Shown: positions 40,949 through 51,920, counted from the first letter of the stretch. The stretch is DNA of 64,000 nucleotides from Sphingomonas naasensis (GCF_004792695.1 NZ_SRXU01000001.1:372001-436000), one strand, 5' to 3'. A program made the numbers and translations. The notes: a model not told the origin generated them from the letters alone.

Positions 40949-41715
40949 GCACGATCCTCGACAAGATCCTCGCCACCAAGCGCAGCGAAGTCGCCGCGCG
41001 CCGCACGGCGCCCGTGACGCGCCCCGAACCGTCGCCGCCGCGCGGTTTCAAGGCAGCGCTCGACGCGAAGGTGGCAGCCGGGGGTTTCGGCCTGATCGCC
41101 GAGATCAAGAAGGCCAGCCCGTCCAAGGGGCTGATCCGCCCCGATTTCGACCCGCCGGCCCATGCCCGCGCTTATGCCGCAGGCGGTGCCGCCTGCCTGT
41201 CGGTGCTCACCGACCAGGAGTATTTTCAGGGGCATGAGGACTATCTGATCGCGGCGCGCGCCGCGTGCGACCTTCCGGTGATCCGCAAGGATTTCATGGT
41301 CGATCCGTGGCAGGTCGCGGAATCACGCAGCATCGGTGCCGACGCGATCCTGATCATCGTCGCGGCGCTCGAAGACGGCGCGATGGCCGAGATCGAGGCC
41401 GCGGCGATCGAGCTCGGCATGGACGTTCTGGTCGAGGTCCACGACGCCGACGAGCTCGCGCGCGCGCTCAAGCTCAAATCGCGACTGATCGGCGTCAACA
41501 ATCGCAACCTGAAGACCTTCGAGGTAGATCTTCAAAAAACCTATGAACTCGTTCGGCACGCACCGCGGGACTGCACCTTCGTTGCCGAATCCGGGCTCAC
41601 CGGCCGTGCCGATCTCGATGCGATGGCCGAGCACGACATTCGCTGCTTCCTGATCGGCGAATCGCTGATGCGGCAGGACGATGTCGAAGCGGCAACGCGG
41701 GGGCTGGTGGGATGA
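40945..41715 (+). CDS. trpC: Indole-3-glycerol phosphate synthase
   Basis: A 256-residue TIM-barrel enzyme that closes the indole ring in the fourth step of tryptophan synthesis. Conserved catalytic stretches are [10 protein letters not shown] (Glu and Lys), [32 protein letters not shown] and ESGL. It is not fused to TrpF, as in most alphaproteobacteria. It overlaps trpD upstream and moaC downstream by ATGA junctions. trpF, trpB and trpA are not in the window. Confidence 0.97.
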   Translation: MSTILDKILATKRSEVAARRTAPVTRPEPSPPRGFKAALDAKVAAGGFGLIAEIKKASPSKGLIRPDFDPPAHARAYAAGGAACLSVLTDQEYFQGHEDYLIAARAACDLPVIRKDFMVDPWQVAESRSIGADAILIIVAALEDGAMAEIEAAAIELGMDVLVEVHDADELARALKLKSRLIGVNNRNLKTFEVDLQKTYELVRHAPRDCTFVAESGLTGRADLDAMAEHDIRCFLIGESLMRQDDVEAATRGLVG

Positions 41716-42179
41716 CCGGGCTCAGCCATCTCGACGAGAGCGGCGCGGCGCACGTGGTCGATGTCGCCGGCAAGCCAGTCACGGCGCGCGAGGCGGTCGC
41801 CGCCGGGCGGATCACGATGTCGCGCGAGGCCGCCGCGGCGATCCGCGCGGGCAGCGTGAAGAAGGGCGATGTGCTCGCCACCGCGCGCATCGCCGGGATC
41901 ATGGCGGCCAAACAGACCGCGGGGCTGATCCCGCTCTGCCACCCACTGCCGCTCACTCGCGTCGCCGTCGAGCTCGCGCCCGACGAGACCGGCGTGACGG
42001 TCACCGCGACCGCGGCCACCGAAGGCAAGACCGGAGTCGAGATGGAAGCGCTCACCGCCGCCAGCGTCGCGCTGCTGACCTTGTACGATATGGCCAAGGC
42101 TCTCGATAAAGCCATGATAATCGGCGATATCCGCTTGCTCTCGAAAAAGGGCGGCAAGTCCGGCGACTGGTCGGCCTGA
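41712..42179 (+). CDS. moaC: Cyclic pyranopterin monophosphate synthase MoaC
   Basis: A 155-residue enzyme of molybdenum cofactor synthesis that, after MoaA, forms cyclic pyranopterin monophosphate from 3',8-cyclo-GTP. Diagnostic segments are the N-terminal [41 protein letters not shown] and the catalytic [19 protein letters not shown] near residue 115. The ATG overlaps the trpC stop by ATGA. moeA lies 1.2 kb downstream, separated by a PilZ gene. Confidence 0.96.
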   Translation: MTGLSHLDESGAAHVVDVAGKPVTAREAVAAGRITMSREAAAAIRAGSVKKGDVLATARIAGIMAAKQTAGLIPLCHPLPLTRVAVELAPDETGVTVTATAATEGKTGVEMEALTAASVALLTLYDMAKALDKAMIIGDIRLLSKKGGKSGDWSA

Positions 42180-42414
42180 GCCGCGCCGCGCCGCCGCCCC
42201 AGCATCGACGCTGCGCGTCGTGCCACCCGGCCGCTGCACTGGCGGTCGCATCGGATCGAGCAGCACGGGACGGATCGCGATCACACGCGGCAGGCGGTGC
42301 GCGCCGCCGCGCTCCGCTCGCTCGCGATTAGGGATTCTACAACCGCGAATCTTAACGCGGATTTCAGGCCCTTTAAGCAATGACTTGCCTCGCGACCGGG
42401 GTGGGAAAACAGTA

Positions 42415-43368
42415 ATGATTCAAGCGCTCAGGTCTGCGACCGTGTTCTCGCTCTCGGCCGATCCGCCGCGCGCGGTGCGCCAGCGCCCCGACGCCCAGGC
42501 GGCGTTCGACGCGGCCTTCCTCGTCACCGATTGCGAACGCTTCCCCTGCTCGCTGCAGCGGCTGTCTTCCGCGGGCGCCACGATCGAGATCGAGGCACAG
42601 CTCAGCGAGGCCGAGCCGATGCGGCTCGAAATGGCGAGCGGCCAGGCGATTCCGGGCCGGATCGACTGGTGCGCCGATGGCGAGGCCGGCTTCGTCTTCG
42701 AAGCGCCGATCGACATCATCAGCACGCTCGCGCGCACGCTCGCCAACCTTCCCGCCGAACGCCGCAGCATGCCGCGCGTCGAGATCCACCAGCTCGTGGC
42801 GATCCGCAGCGGCAGCAAGGTCGAGCATGCCCGCACGCGCAACATCTCGCAGGGCGGCGTCGGCATCGACACGCGGCTCGACCTCGCGGTGGGGGATCCG
42901 GTCCAGCTGACGTTCGATGCGCTCCGCCCGCTCGATGGCGTGGTGCGCTGGGTGCAGGACGGCCATGCCGGCATCGCCTTCGACGAGGAGCTCGGCTGGC
43001 AGACCCTGATGCCATGGCTGCGGCACGCCCAGCACAACCATGGCGGAGCGGCGCCCGCGGCGCACGGCTTCGATACCGAAGGGATGATCCCCGACAAGCA
43101 CGCGATCCGGCTCGATCTGCCGGCCAGCGTGCGCGAGGGCGTGCGCTGGTGGAACGCCCGCGTCCGCGGCATCACCGCGCATCTCGTCGAGCTTGAGACG
43201 CGCGCAGTGCTCGCCCCCGGCGCGCAGCTCTGGGTGTCGCTTCCCGAGATCGGCGGCGGCCCGGCCAGCGTGATCGAGGCGAAGAGCAATCGCATCCTCT
43301 GCGAGTTCCGCCTGCCGCTGCGCGCGCGCGACCTCACCCTCGTCACCGGCGGCCAGACACCGCGCTGA
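42415..43368 (+). CDS. Triple PilZ-like repeat protein
   Basis: A 317-residue cytoplasmic protein that reads as three PilZ-type barrels in a row. The central one (about residues 115-195) keeps both cyclic di-GMP motifs: basic residues in RRSMPR and RNISQGGVG (the N-x-S-x-x-G element), then VVRWVQDGHAGIAFD. The first (about 28-100) and third (about 228-305) have the same strand order, ending GRIDWCADGEAGFVF and VIEAKSNRILCEFRL, but lack the binding motifs. The ATG at 42415 has only a weak site (GTGGGAAAAC). The gene interrupts the molybdenum cofactor genes moaC and moeA. Confidence 0.8.
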   Translation: MIQALRSATVFSLSADPPRAVRQRPDAQAAFDAAFLVTDCERFPCSLQRLSSAGATIEIEAQLSEAEPMRLEMASGQAIPGRIDWCADGEAGFVFEAPIDIISTLARTLANLPAERRSMPRVEIHQLVAIRSGSKVEHARTRNISQGGVGIDTRLDLAVGDPVQLTFDALRPLDGVVRWVQDGHAGIAFDEELGWQTLMPWLRHAQHNHGGAAPAAHGFDTEGMIPDKHAIRLDLPASVREGVRWWNARVRGITAHLVELETRAVLAPGAQLWVSLPEIGGGPASVIEAKSNRILCEFRLPLRARDLTLVTGGQTPR

Positions 43369-43397
43369 GCCCTTGCGCCGCGAGCCCTTCCCGGCAC

Positions 43398-44594
43398 ATG
43401 GCTGACCCGATGGCTGCGCTCCTGCCCCTTTCCGACGCCTGGTCCCGGCTGTTCGCGCTCGCGCCGCCGCCCGCAATCGAGCGGGTTTCGCTCATCGATG
43501 CCGCCGGACGCTGGACCGCCGACGACGTTCGCGCGCTCCGCACCCAGCCTTCCGCCGATCTCTCGGCGATGGACGGCTATGCGATCCGCTTCGCCGATCT
43601 GCCCGGGCCGTGGCGCGTGATCGGCGAGAGCGCCGCCGGTCGCGGCTTTGCCGGTGCGGTCAACCCGGGCGAGGCTGTCCGCATCTTCACCGGCGCGCCA
43701 CTGCCGCCGGGGACCGACACCGTCATGGTCCAGGAGGAAGCCGCCCGCGATGGGGACGTGCTGCGTCTCGACGGCGAAGGACCCGCCATGCACGGCCGCA
43801 ACGTCCGCCGACGCGGCCTCGACTTCTCCGAAAGCGATTGGCTGGTCCGGAGCGGCGAGCGGCTCACGCCGGCGCGGCTCGCACTGATTGGCGCCGCGGG
43901 ACATGGCAGCGTCGCGGTGCACCGCAAGGTCCGCGTGGCGATCGTGGCGACGGGGGACGAGCTCGTCGCCCCGGGCGCCCCGGTCGGCGCGACGCAGCTT
44001 CCCGAGACCAACCGGCTGATGCTCGCCGCGCAACTCGCCGATCTGCCGGTGACGCTGGTCGATCTCGGCATCCTGCCCGATCGCCGCGACGCGCTCGAGG
44101 CGGCGTTCCGCGCGGTGGACGCCGATCTGCTCGTCACCAGCGGCGGCGCCTCGGTCGGCGACCATGACCTCGTGCGGCCGGCGCTGGAGGCAGCGGGAGC
44201 AGTGATCGACTTCTGGAAGATCGCGCTGCGCCCGGGCAAGCCGGTGATGGCAGGCCGGCTTGGCGGCGCGGTCGTGCTCGGCCTGCCCGGCAATCCGGTC
44301 TCCGCCTTCGTCACGACATTGCTCTTCGTGCGCCCGCTCATTGCGCATCTCGCCGGCGCCGCCGATCCCTTGCCGCGCACCCGCACCGCGACGCTCGCCG
44401 AGCCGCTCGGCGCCAATGGCGAGCGCACCGACTATCTGCGCGCCGAGCTGCACGACGGCCGCGTCACCGCCTCCACACTGCAGGATAGCGCGATGCTGCG
44501 CACGCTCGCCCGCGCCACCTGCCTGATCGTCCGCGAACCGCACGCCCCCGCGGCGCATGCGGGCGACTCGGTGGAGATCCTCGACCTCGCTTGA
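43398..44594 (+). CDS. moeA: Molybdopterin molybdotransferase MoeA
   Basis: A 398-residue enzyme that inserts molybdate into adenylylated molybdopterin. The N-terminal part carries SAMDGYAIRF. Domain I of the MoCF-binding fold reads VAIVATGDELVAPG, TSGGASVGDHDLV and GLPGNPVSAFV. A C-terminal beta-barrel domain follows. Length and motif order are standard. It begins 29 bases after the PilZ gene and is followed by the lexA promoter. Confidence 0.96.
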   Translation: MADPMAALLPLSDAWSRLFALAPPPAIERVSLIDAAGRWTADDVRALRTQPSADLSAMDGYAIRFADLPGPWRVIGESAAGRGFAGAVNPGEAVRIFTGAPLPPGTDTVMVQEEAARDGDVLRLDGEGPAMHGRNVRRRGLDFSESDWLVRSGERLTPARLALIGAAGHGSVAVHRKVRVAIVATGDELVAPGAPVGATQLPETNRLMLAAQLADLPVTLVDLGILPDRRDALEAAFRAVDADLLVTSGGASVGDHDLVRPALEAAGAVIDFWKIALRPGKPVMAGRLGGAVVLGLPGNPVSAFVTTLLFVRPLIAHLAGAADPLPRTRTATLAEPLGANGERTDYLRAELHDGRVTASTLQDSAMLRTLARATCLIVREPHAPAAHAGDSVEILDLA

Positions 44595-44634
44595 CAAGCC
44601 GCAAGAACATTGCGTAAACGTTCCGTGTCTGTTC
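44591..44634 (+). promoter_or_regulatory. lexA promoter with SOS box
   Basis: A perfect -35 TTGACA (44591-44596) overlaps the last codon region of moeA. A weak -10 (TAAACG) follows at 44615-44620. Directly after it is GTTCCGTGTCTGTTC (44620-44634), an exact GTTC-N7-GTTC, the SOS box used by LexA in alphaproteobacteria. The position shows autorepression. Confidence 0.9.
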
Positions 44635-44650
44635 TGGACAGGAGGATTGC

Positions 44651-45325
44651 ATGCTCACGCGCAAGCAGCACGAGCTCATCTGCTTCATTGCCGATCGTTT
44701 GGCCGAGACCGGCGTTTCGCCTTCGTTCGAGGAAATGAAGGAGGCGCTCGACCTCAAGTCCAAGTCGGGCGTGCACCGGCTGATCAGCGCGCTCGAGGAA
44801 CGCGAGTTCATCCGCCGCCTGCCCAATCGCGCCCGCGCGCTCGAGGTGCTGCGCGTTCCCGAGCGCGGCGACGCGAAGCCCGCCGTCAGTGCCAAAGCGG
44901 CGAAGCCCGCCGCGTCCGCGCCGAGCCTGCCGACCCCCGCCAACGACGTGGTCGAGATCCCGCTCCACGGCCGCATCGCCGCGGGTACGCCGATCGAGGC
45001 GCTCGAGGGCTCGACGATGCTCCCCGTCCCCGCCGCGCTGCTCGGCCAGGGCGAGCATTATGCGCTCGAGGTCGCGGGAGATTCGATGGTCGAGGCGGGC
45101 ATTCTCGATGGCGACTATGCGCTGATCCGCCGCACCGAAACCGCGCGCGACGGCGAGATCGTCGTGGCGCTGATCGACGATGCCGAGGCGACGCTCAAAT
45201 ATTTCCGCAAGGAAGGCGCGATGATCCGGCTCGATCCGGCCAATCGCGATTACAACGCCCAGCGTTATCGGCCCGATCAGGTCCGCGTCCAAGGCCGGCT
45301 CGCGGGGCTGCTGCGTCGCTATTGA
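44651..45325 (+). CDS. lexA: SOS-response repressor LexA
   Basis: A 224-residue self-cleaving repressor of the DNA-damage regulon. The winged helix occupies residues 1-65 ([38 protein letters not shown]). The hinge is Ala/Lys-rich and longer than in E. coli. The cleavage site Ala111-Gly112 (RIAAGTP) and the catalytic dyad Ser145 (AGDSM) and Lys183 (ATLKYF) are intact, so RecA-triggered autoproteolysis should work. The ATG follows ACAGGAGGATTGC. Confidence 0.96.
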   Translation: MLTRKQHELICFIADRLAETGVSPSFEEMKEALDLKSKSGVHRLISALEEREFIRRLPNRARALEVLRVPERGDAKPAVSAKAAKPAASAPSLPTPANDVVEIPLHGRIAAGTPIEALEGSTMLPVPAALLGQGEHYALEVAGDSMVEAGILDGDYALIRRTETARDGEIVVALIDDAEATLKYFRKEGAMIRLDPANRDYNAQRYRPDQVRVQGRLAGLLRRY

Positions 45326-45367
45326 GCGGCGCAGCGCGCGGGGCGGTCGGCCGGCGGACGATCTCCG

Positions 45368-45856
45368 TCAGGGAATGACGATGTTCGTGTCGGCCTTGGT
45401 CCTGTCGAGCGCCACCAGCGTCCGGTAACGCTCGACAAAGTCGTTTTCGGCGAACAGCGTGCGGGTGAGCGCCTCGTAGCTGCGCATGTCGCGCGTGACG
45501 ATGATCAGCACGAAGCTCACCCCACCCGTGACGAAATAGCATTGCTGGACGTCGGGCGTCTCGCGGAACAGCGCCTTGGCCGCATCGACGGTGGCGGCAC
45601 GCTCGTCGCGCAGCTGGACCTCGACGATGGCGGTGATCGCCAGTTGCAGCGCATCCGGATCGACGATGGCGACGTTGCCGGCGATGACCCCGGCCGCCTC
45701 CATCGCCGCGATACGCCGCTGTACCGCCGCCGCGGAGAGATTCACCGCTTCCGCGATCGCGCGCTGCGGCGTCTTGTTATCGTGCTGGACGATACGGAGA
45801 ATCGCGCGATCGAAGCTGTCGAGCGCGCGCGGAGGTTTGGATCGATCGATCGCCAT
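45368..45856 (-). CDS. Lrp/AsnC-family transcriptional regulator
   Basis: A 162-residue regulator with an N-terminal helix-turn-helix (DSFDRAILRIVQHDNKTPQRAIAEAVNLSAAAVQRRI) and a C-terminal RAM ligand-binding domain (AITAIVEVQL, VQQCYFVTGGVSFVLII). Such proteins sense amino acids. It is divergent from an EamA-type permease over a 97-base gap, and the likely task is control of that permease. The ATG at 45856 lacks a clear ribosome binding site. Confidence 0.92.
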   Translation of the reverse strand: MAIDRSKPPRALDSFDRAILRIVQHDNKTPQRAIAEAVNLSAAAVQRRIAAMEAAGVIAGNVAIVDPDALQLAITAIVEVQLRDERAATVDAAKALFRETPDVQQCYFVTGGVSFVLIIVTRDMRSYEALTRTLFAENDFVERYRTLVALDRTKADTNIVIP

Positions 45857-45953
45857 GGGTGAGTTTTTGTTGCATTTGGAGTGCCGATCAAGAGCGCACA
45901 TTGCCGCCAAGCGATGATATTGCTCGCCGCGTCCCTTTGAACGCGAGCAGTGC

Positions 45954-46928
45954 ATGTCCCTTGCCCAGATCCATTCGCCCGGCGGCAACGCCCTGCTCGC
46001 CGGCGTGCTGTGCGGCATCGGCGCGGGCGCGCTCTGGGGCCTTGTGTTCCTCGCGCCCGAACTGGTGCGCAGCTTCGGCCCGCTCGAGCTCGCGATCGGG
46101 CGCTATCTCGCATTCGGGTTGATCTCCGCCGGCCTGATCGCGCCGCGCTGGACCATACTCCGCAGCAGGCTCGAACCGCGCGACTGGCGCGCGCTCGGCT
46201 GGCTCGCGCTCGCGGGGAACACGCTTTACTATGTCCTGCTGGCGAGCGCGGTGCAGCTGGGCGGCATCGCGATGACCTCGCTCGTCATCGGCTTCCTGCC
46301 CGTCGCGGTGACCATCATCGGCAGCCGCGACCAGGGCGCGGTGTCGCTCGCGCGCCTCGCGCCTTCGCTGCTGTTCTGCGTCGCGGGCGCGGTCTGCGTC
46401 GGCTGGCAGGCGGTGACCACGCCGGTCTCCGGCGGCCTCGGCGCGCCATTGATCGGGTTGCTCTGCGCGATCGGCGCGCTCGTGTCGTGGACGGCCTATG
46501 CTGTCGGAAACAGCCGCTGCCTCGCCCGGCTGCATGCCATCTCCGCGCATGACTGGAACCTGCTGATCGGCGTGATGACGGGGGTCCAGGCGCTTGCGCT
46601 GATCCCGTTGGCGGCGCTGGCGGGGACATCCCGGCACGACGTCGGTGACTGGATACGCTTCGGCCTCGTCTCGATCGGCGTCGCGGTGCTCGCCTCCATC
46701 GCGGGGAATGCGCTGTGGAACCGGATGACAAGGCTGCTGCCCCTGACGCTCGTAGGGCAGATGATTCTGTTCGAGACGCTGTTCGCCCTGCTCTATGGCT
46801 TTGTGTGGGAGCAGCGGCTTCCGACCTTGTGGGAAGTGCTCGCGTTCGCGCTCGTCGTGCTGAGCGTGACCAGTTGCCTCGCGGCTCACCGCAAACGCGG
46901 CGTACCCTCGCCAGCTCTCGCCGCCTGA
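45954..46928 (+). CDS. DMT-superfamily permease (EamA), probable amino acid or metabolite exporter
   Basis: A 324-residue membrane protein of ten predicted helices, arranged as two five-helix EamA repeats. Each repeat opens with a GAGALWG-like or LVSWTAYAVGNS helix. Family members export amino acids, nucleobases or other metabolites, and the substrate here is unknown. The divergent Lrp-type regulator points to amino acids. Its 3' end overlaps the converging comEC gene by 43 bases. Confidence 0.88.
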   Translation: MSLAQIHSPGGNALLAGVLCGIGAGALWGLVFLAPELVRSFGPLELAIGRYLAFGLISAGLIAPRWTILRSRLEPRDWRALGWLALAGNTLYYVLLASAVQLGGIAMTSLVIGFLPVAVTIIGSRDQGAVSLARLAPSLLFCVAGAVCVGWQAVTTPVSGGLGAPLIGLLCAIGALVSWTAYAVGNSRCLARLHAISAHDWNLLIGVMTGVQALALIPLAALAGTSRHDVGDWIRFGLVSIGVAVLASIAGNALWNRMTRLLPLTLVGQMILFETLFALLYGFVWEQRLPTLWEVLAFALVVLSVTSCLAAHRKRGVPSPALAA

Positions 46929-49105
46929 TCGCCGGCGGCCTGCGGGTTCGACGCGGGCGCAAAGGGCGGCTGCACCCGAAGCGGGTCGAGCCACGGATGA
47001 CCACCACCGCGGCGGACCGTCCGCACATTGGCATCGGAAAAGCGGATCGCGACGCCGCCGCTCCGCGCCAGCGTGTCGCGATCAAGCTTCAGCCAGCGCG
47101 GCGCACATCCGGGGGGCAAGCGCCGCTCGCTCACCACGACGTCAGCGGCCCGGCACGCCGCGATCATTTCCCTCCACGGCACCAGATAGCCGCTCCGCGT
47201 CGCGAGGACGCGCCAGCGCCGGGCGCCGGCGTCGAGTTCGACGAGGCAGAGATCGGGACTGCACCGCGCGCCGGGCACGTCCGAGAGCAGCAGGAGCGCG
47301 GCGTCCTCGGCCCCGCTATTCTCGCCGAGCACCGAGCGGGTATAGTCGCCGGCGCGATCGCGCAGCAGCGCCATCTCGCCGCCCGCCATGCGGATCGCGA
47401 GGTGCCGGCCGTCGCCGGTGACGAGCAGATCCGGCGGCGGCGTGAGCAAGGCCCAGCCCATCCCGATCGCGAAGGGCAACACACCCGCCCAGCGGACGCG
47501 CGTCCGCCACAAGGCCACCCAGAGCCCGCCCGCGACGATCAGCGCATAGGCGCCGCCGGGCATCGCCGGCAGTGCCGCTACCGCGCCGGGCGCCGACGCC
47601 GTGGTGTGCGCCAGCCACAGCAGCAGATCGAGCGCGCGGGCAGCAAGCCACCACAGCGGCGCGCCGAGCCCGACAAGGTCGAGCGCCAGCGCCAGCGCCT
47701 CGAGCGGCATGATCACGAAAGTGGTCAGCGGAATCGCGACGATATTGGCGAGCGCGCCATAGACACCGGCCTTGTGGAAGTGGAACAGCCCGATCGGCAT
47801 CAGCGCCAGCTCGACGACGAGGCCGGTGAGCAGCAGCGAGGCGAGACCACGGAGCAGCCGCCTGCCCCGCCTTTCCTCGCGCGGCGCGAACCAGCCGCGC
47901 ACCCGCGGGCTCTCGTGCAGCGCCACGATCGCAGTCACCGCGGCGAAGCTCAGCTGGAAGCTTGGGCCCGCGAGCGCCTCGGGCCAGAGCAGCAGCACGA
48001 GCAGCGCGCCCGCCGCTACCAGCCGCAGGGTGATCGCCTCGCGGCCGAGGCTCAGCGCGAGCAGCACCAGCAGGGCCGCGGCGCAGGAGCGGATCGTCGG
48101 CACCTCGGCGCCGGTCAGCAGCGTGTAGCCGACGGCCGCGAGCGCGCCCGCTCCCGCCGCGACGAGCGGCAGCCGCCAGCGTAGCGCCAGCGCCGGGCTG
48201 AGCGCGAGCAGCCGCAACACCAGCAGCATCGCCGCGGCGGTGACCGCGGTGACGTGAAGCCCGCTCACCGACAGGAGGTGCGCGAGCCCCGATCGGCGCA
48301 TCGCCTCTGCATCCTCCTCGGCGATCGCGCCCTGATCGCCGGTGGCGAGCGCGCTGGCGATGCCGCCGCCGCTACCGGCGATTCGCGACTGGATATGATC
48401 CGAAAGCCGCGCCCTGAGATCCGCCCCCGGCGCAGCGGCGGGACGGACGACCGCGATCGGGGCGAACCCCCTGCCCGTCGCGCCGAGCCCGGCGAACCAC
48501 GCGACCCGCGCGAAATCATAGGCGCCGGGCACTGCCGCGTCGGGCGGCGGCATCAGCCGCGCGCGCAGCCGGATCACCGCACCGGGCGCGATACCGGCAA
48601 CGGCATCGGCCTGATCGAGACTGACGCGTATCCGTGGCGGGAGATCGGCATGCCCCTGCGGCGCGAGCGTCACACGCACCATCCCGCGCGCCGGCAAGCG
48701 TTCGACCCGTTCCACCCGCCCGGTCACCAGCACCACTGCCGGTCGGGCGAGCACCGGGGCGGCGACATGATCGCTGCGCCACCAGACCAGCGCGCAACCG
48801 GCCGCGAGCGCCAGCCCCGCCACGGCGAGCACGCGCGGCGCCCTGCCGCCGCCCGGGAGGGCGACCGCGACCAGCGCAAGCGCAAGCGCCGAGAGCGTGA
48901 AGCCGAGCCAGCGCGCCGCATCGGGGAGCAGAAACCACGCGGCGATACCCCCGCCGAACGCCACCGGCAGCCACAGCACGAGCTGCTCGCGCTCGGCCTC
49001 GAGCCATATCTCGATCTGGCGAACCCCATGGCGAAGCCGCCCCCTCGCCCCCATTTGAAGGGCGGGCAACCCCGTGCTAGGGGCCTCGGCGGCTGAGCTG
49101 GCCAT
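46886..49105 (-). CDS. comEC: ComEC/Rec2 family DNA-uptake channel protein
   Basis: A 739-residue inner-membrane protein related to the channel that brings single-stranded DNA into competent cells. An N-terminal DUF4131 region with two helices and an OB-like soluble part ([18 protein letters not shown]) is followed by the competence domain ([31 protein letters not shown]) with about ten helices. The C-terminal soluble region seems a reduced metallo-beta-lactamase-like domain without the metal-binding HxHxD motif, so nuclease activity looks lost. Other competence genes are not in the window. It diverges from gltX with only 28 bases between starts. Confidence 0.92.
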   Translation of the reverse strand: MASSAAEAPSTGLPALQMGARGRLRHGVRQIEIWLEAEREQLVLWLPVAFGGGIAAWFLLPDAARWLGFTLSALALALVAVALPGGGRAPRVLAVAGLALAAGCALVWWRSDHVAAPVLARPAVVLVTGRVERVERLPARGMVRVTLAPQGHADLPPRIRVSLDQADAVAGIAPGAVIRLRARLMPPPDAAVPGAYDFARVAWFAGLGATGRGFAPIAVVRPAAAPGADLRARLSDHIQSRIAGSGGGIASALATGDQGAIAEEDAEAMRRSGLAHLLSVSGLHVTAVTAAAMLLVLRLLALSPALALRWRLPLVAAGAGALAAVGYTLLTGAEVPTIRSCAAALLVLLALSLGREAITLRLVAAGALLVLLLWPEALAGPSFQLSFAAVTAIVALHESPRVRGWFAPREERRGRRLLRGLASLLLTGLVVELALMPIGLFHFHKAGVYGALANIVAIPLTTFVIMPLEALALALDLVGLGAPLWWLAARALDLLLWLAHTTASAPGAVAALPAMPGGAYALIVAGGLWVALWRTRVRWAGVLPFAIGMGWALLTPPPDLLVTGDGRHLAIRMAGGEMALLRDRAGDYTRSVLGENSGAEDAALLLLSDVPGARCSPDLCLVELDAGARRWRVLATRSGYLVPWREMIAACRAADVVVSERRLPPGCAPRWLKLDRDTLARSGGVAIRFSDANVRTVRRGGGHPWLDPLRVQPPFAPASNPQAAGDQAARAGEGTPRLR

Positions 49106-49133
49106 CGATTTTCAAGTCTGGGAGCAAGCGCGG

Positions 49134-50561
49134 TTGAGCGCAACATCTGAAACCGGCGGCAAGCCCGTCGTCACGCGCTTCGCGCCTTCCCCTACCGGGT
49201 TCCTCCATATCGGCGGCGCGCGCACCGCGCTGTTCAATCTGCTGTTCGCCCGTCACCATGGCGGCAAGTTCCTGTTGCGCATCGAGGATACCGATCGCGC
49301 CCGCTCGACCGACGAAGCGATCGCCGCGATCCTCGACGGGCTGCGTTGGCTCGATCTCGATTGGGACGGCGAGGAGATCTATCAATTCTCGCGCGCGAGC
49401 CGTCATGCCGAGGTCGCGCAGGCGATGCTCGCCAACGGCCATGCCTATAAATGCTTCGCCACCGCCGAGGAGCTCGAGGCGATGCGTGCGGGGCAGCGCG
49501 CGAACAAGCAGCCGCTGCGCTATGACGGCCGCTGGCGCGATCGCGACGAGAGCGAGGCGCCCGCGGGCGCGCCCTTCGTGATCCGCCTGAAGGCGCCGCG
49601 CGAGGGCAGCGTCACGATCGACGATCAGGTCCAGGGAGCGGTCACCGTCAACAATAGCGAGCTCGACGACATGGTCCTGCTCCGCTCGGACGGCACGCCG
49701 ACCTATATGCTCGCCGTGGTGGTCGATGATCACGACATGGGCGTCACGCACATCATTCGCGGCGACGACCATCTCAACAACGCCTTCCGCCAGCTGCCGA
49801 TCTACCGGGCAATGGGCTGGGAAGAGCCGGTCTACGCGCACATTCCGCTGATTCACGGCGCCGACGGGGCGAAGCTCTCCAAGCGCCACGGCGCGCTGGG
49901 CGTCGACGCCTATCGCGACGAGCTCGGTCTGCTGCCCGAGGCGGTGTCCAACTATCTGCTCCGCCTCGGCTGGGGGCATGGCGACGACGAGATCATCAGC
50001 CGGGAGCAGGCGATCGGGTGGTTCGACCTCGCCGGCGTGGGCAAGAGCCCTTCGCGCTTCGATCTCAAGAAGCTCGAGAATCTCAACGGCCATTATATCC
50101 GCGCCAGCGACGACTCGCGGCTGGCCGAACTGGTGGCGGAGCGCCTGCCCTTCGAGGTGTCGGAGGCGCAATTGACGCTGCTCAACGCGGCGATGCCCGC
50201 GCTCAAGCCGCGCGCTGCGAACCTCAACGAAATCGCCGATGGCGCGATGTTCCTTTTCAGGACGCGCCCGCTCGTACTCGACGAGGGCGCCGAGGCTTTG
50301 CTCGAGGGCGACTCCCCCCAGCTATTGTTTCGCATCCATGTCGCGCTTGACGCGGCGGGAAGCTGGGATACGGAGGCGCTCGAAGCGGCGGTACGCACTG
50401 TCGCCGACGAGGCGGGGGTCAAGCTCGGCGCCGTCGCGCAGCCTTTGCGCGCCGCACTTACCGGGCGACGAACCTCTCCGGGCATCTTCGACGTTCTGGC
50501 ATTGCTGGGGCGGGAGGAAAGCCTGGCCCGCATCGCCGATCACATGACCAAGCCCGCCTGA
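49134..50561 (+). CDS. gltX: Glutamyl-tRNA synthetase
   Basis: A 475-residue class I synthetase charging tRNA-Glu, and in organisms that use GatCAB also tRNA-Gln. The HIGH motif appears as [13 protein letters not shown] near residue 20, and KMSKS as KLSKRHG near residue 245. TTG at 49134 is chosen because GGGAG lies nine bases upstream and the conserved domain begins soon after. Alphaproteobacteria often carry two gltX copies, and I cannot say which this is. It precedes gltA on the same strand. Confidence 0.96.
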   Translation: MSATSETGGKPVVTRFAPSPTGFLHIGGARTALFNLLFARHHGGKFLLRIEDTDRARSTDEAIAAILDGLRWLDLDWDGEEIYQFSRASRHAEVAQAMLANGHAYKCFATAEELEAMRAGQRANKQPLRYDGRWRDRDESEAPAGAPFVIRLKAPREGSVTIDDQVQGAVTVNNSELDDMVLLRSDGTPTYMLAVVVDDHDMGVTHIIRGDDHLNNAFRQLPIYRAMGWEEPVYAHIPLIHGADGAKLSKRHGALGVDAYRDELGLLPEAVSNYLLRLGWGHGDDEIISREQAIGWFDLAGVGKSPSRFDLKKLENLNGHYIRASDDSRLAELVAERLPFEVSEAQLTLLNAAMPALKPRAANLNEIADGAMFLFRTRPLVLDEGAEALLEGDSPQLLFRIHVALDAAGSWDTEALEAAVRTVADEAGVKLGAVAQPLRAALTGRRTSPGIFDVLALLGREESLARIADHMTKPA

Positions 50562-50586
50562 TTCGGGCCAGACGAGGACGACGTTT

Positions 50587-51870
50587 ATGAGCGACACCGC
50601 CAAGCTTCAGGTTGCGGGGAAAGAAGTGGACTACCCGGTCCTCACGGGTAGCGTCGGCCCGGACGTCGTCGACATTCGCAAGCTCTACGCCCAGACCGGC
50701 ACCTTCACCTACGATCCCGGCTTCACCTCGACCGCTTCCTGCGAATCGGGGCTGACCTATATCGATGGCGACGAGGGTGTGCTGCTCCATCGCGGCTATC
50801 CGATCGGCCAGCTCGCCGAACAGTCGAGCTTCATGGAAGTCGCCTATCTGCTGCTGAACGGCGAGCTGCCCGGCAAGGACGAGCTCGACAAGTTCAACAA
50901 CACGATCACGCGCCACACCATGCTGCACGAGCAGCTGGCGACCTTCTATCGCGGCTTCCGCCGCGACGCGCATCCGATGGCGGTGATGTGCGGTGTGGTC
51001 GGTGCGCTCTCGGCCTTCTATCACGATTCGACCGACATCACCGATCCCAAGCAGCGCATGATTGCGTCGCACCGGCTGATCGCCAAGATGCCGACGATCG
51101 CGGCGATGGCCTACAAGTACAGCGTCGGCCAGCCCTTCCTCTATCCGGACAACTCGCTGTCCTACACCGGCAACTTCCTGCGCATGACCTTCGGCGTCCC
51201 CGCCGAGGAATATGTCGTGAATCCGGTCGTCGAGAAGGCGCTCGACCGCATCTTCATCCTCCACGCCGATCACGAGCAGAATGCCTCGACCTCGACCGTG
51301 CGCCTCGCCGGCTCATCGGGCGCCAATCCGTTCGCGTGCATCGCGGCGGGCATCGCCTGCCTGTGGGGCCCGGCACACGGCGGCGCCAATGAAGCGGCGC
51401 TCAACATGCTCCACGAGATCGGCCGTCCGGAGCGCATCCCCGAATTCATCGCGCGCGCCAAGGACAAGAACGATCCGTTCCGCCTGATGGGCTTCGGCCA
51501 CCGCGTCTACAAGAACTACGATCCGCGCGCGACGGTGATGCAGAAGACGGTCCGCGAAGTGTTCAAGGAGCTGAACGTCTCCGACCCCGTGTTCGAGGTC
51601 GCGCTTCAGCTCGAGGAAATGGCGCTCAAGGACGATTACTTCGTCGAGAAGAAGCTGTTCCCCAACGTCGATTTCTATTCGGGCGTGATCCTTTCGGCGA
51701 TCGGCTTCCCGACGACGATGTTCACGGCGCTGTTCGCGCTCGCCCGCACCGTCGGCTGGGTCGCGCAGTGGAACGAGATGATCTCGGACCCCGAGCAGAA
51801 GATCGGCCGTCCGCGCCAGCTCTACACCGGCCCCGTCCAGCGCGACTACGTTCCCGTCGACAAGCGCTGA
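50587..51870 (+). CDS. gltA: Citrate synthase (type II)
   Basis: A 427-residue TCA-cycle enzyme that condenses acetyl-CoA with oxaloacetate. Active-site parts are [24 protein letters not shown] (first catalytic His), [14 protein letters not shown] (second His), and the catalytic Asp in the VDFYSG region. Length and the N-terminal small beta-domain fit the hexameric, NADH-sensitive gram-negative type. It starts 25 bases after gltX. A small hairpin containing the next gene's ribosome binding site follows. Confidence 0.97.
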   Translation: MSDTAKLQVAGKEVDYPVLTGSVGPDVVDIRKLYAQTGTFTYDPGFTSTASCESGLTYIDGDEGVLLHRGYPIGQLAEQSSFMEVAYLLLNGELPGKDELDKFNNTITRHTMLHEQLATFYRGFRRDAHPMAVMCGVVGALSAFYHDSTDITDPKQRMIASHRLIAKMPTIAAMAYKYSVGQPFLYPDNSLSYTGNFLRMTFGVPAEEYVVNPVVEKALDRIFILHADHEQNASTSTVRLAGSSGANPFACIAAGIACLWGPAHGGANEAALNMLHEIGRPERIPEFIARAKDKNDPFRLMGFGHRVYKNYDPRATVMQKTVREVFKELNVSDPVFEVALQLEEMALKDDYFVEKKLFPNVDFYSGVILSAIGFPTTMFTALFALARTVGWVAQWNEMISDPEQKIGRPRQLYTGPVQRDYVPVDKR

Positions 51871-51896
51871 GGCACCTTTCCACCCCATGATCGTTT

Positions 51897-51914
51897 CGCC
51901 TCCATAAGGAGGCG
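51897..51914 (+). promoter_or_regulatory. Hairpin holding the ribosome binding site of the AI-2E family gene
   Basis: CGCCTCC-ATAA-GGAGGCG is a perfect 7-bp stem with a 4-base loop. Its right arm contains GGAGG, the binding site for the ATG at 51921. If the transcript from gltA reads through, this stem would hide the site. There is no T run, so it is not a classical terminator. Confidence 0.5.
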
Positions 51915-51920
51915 AGGCGC

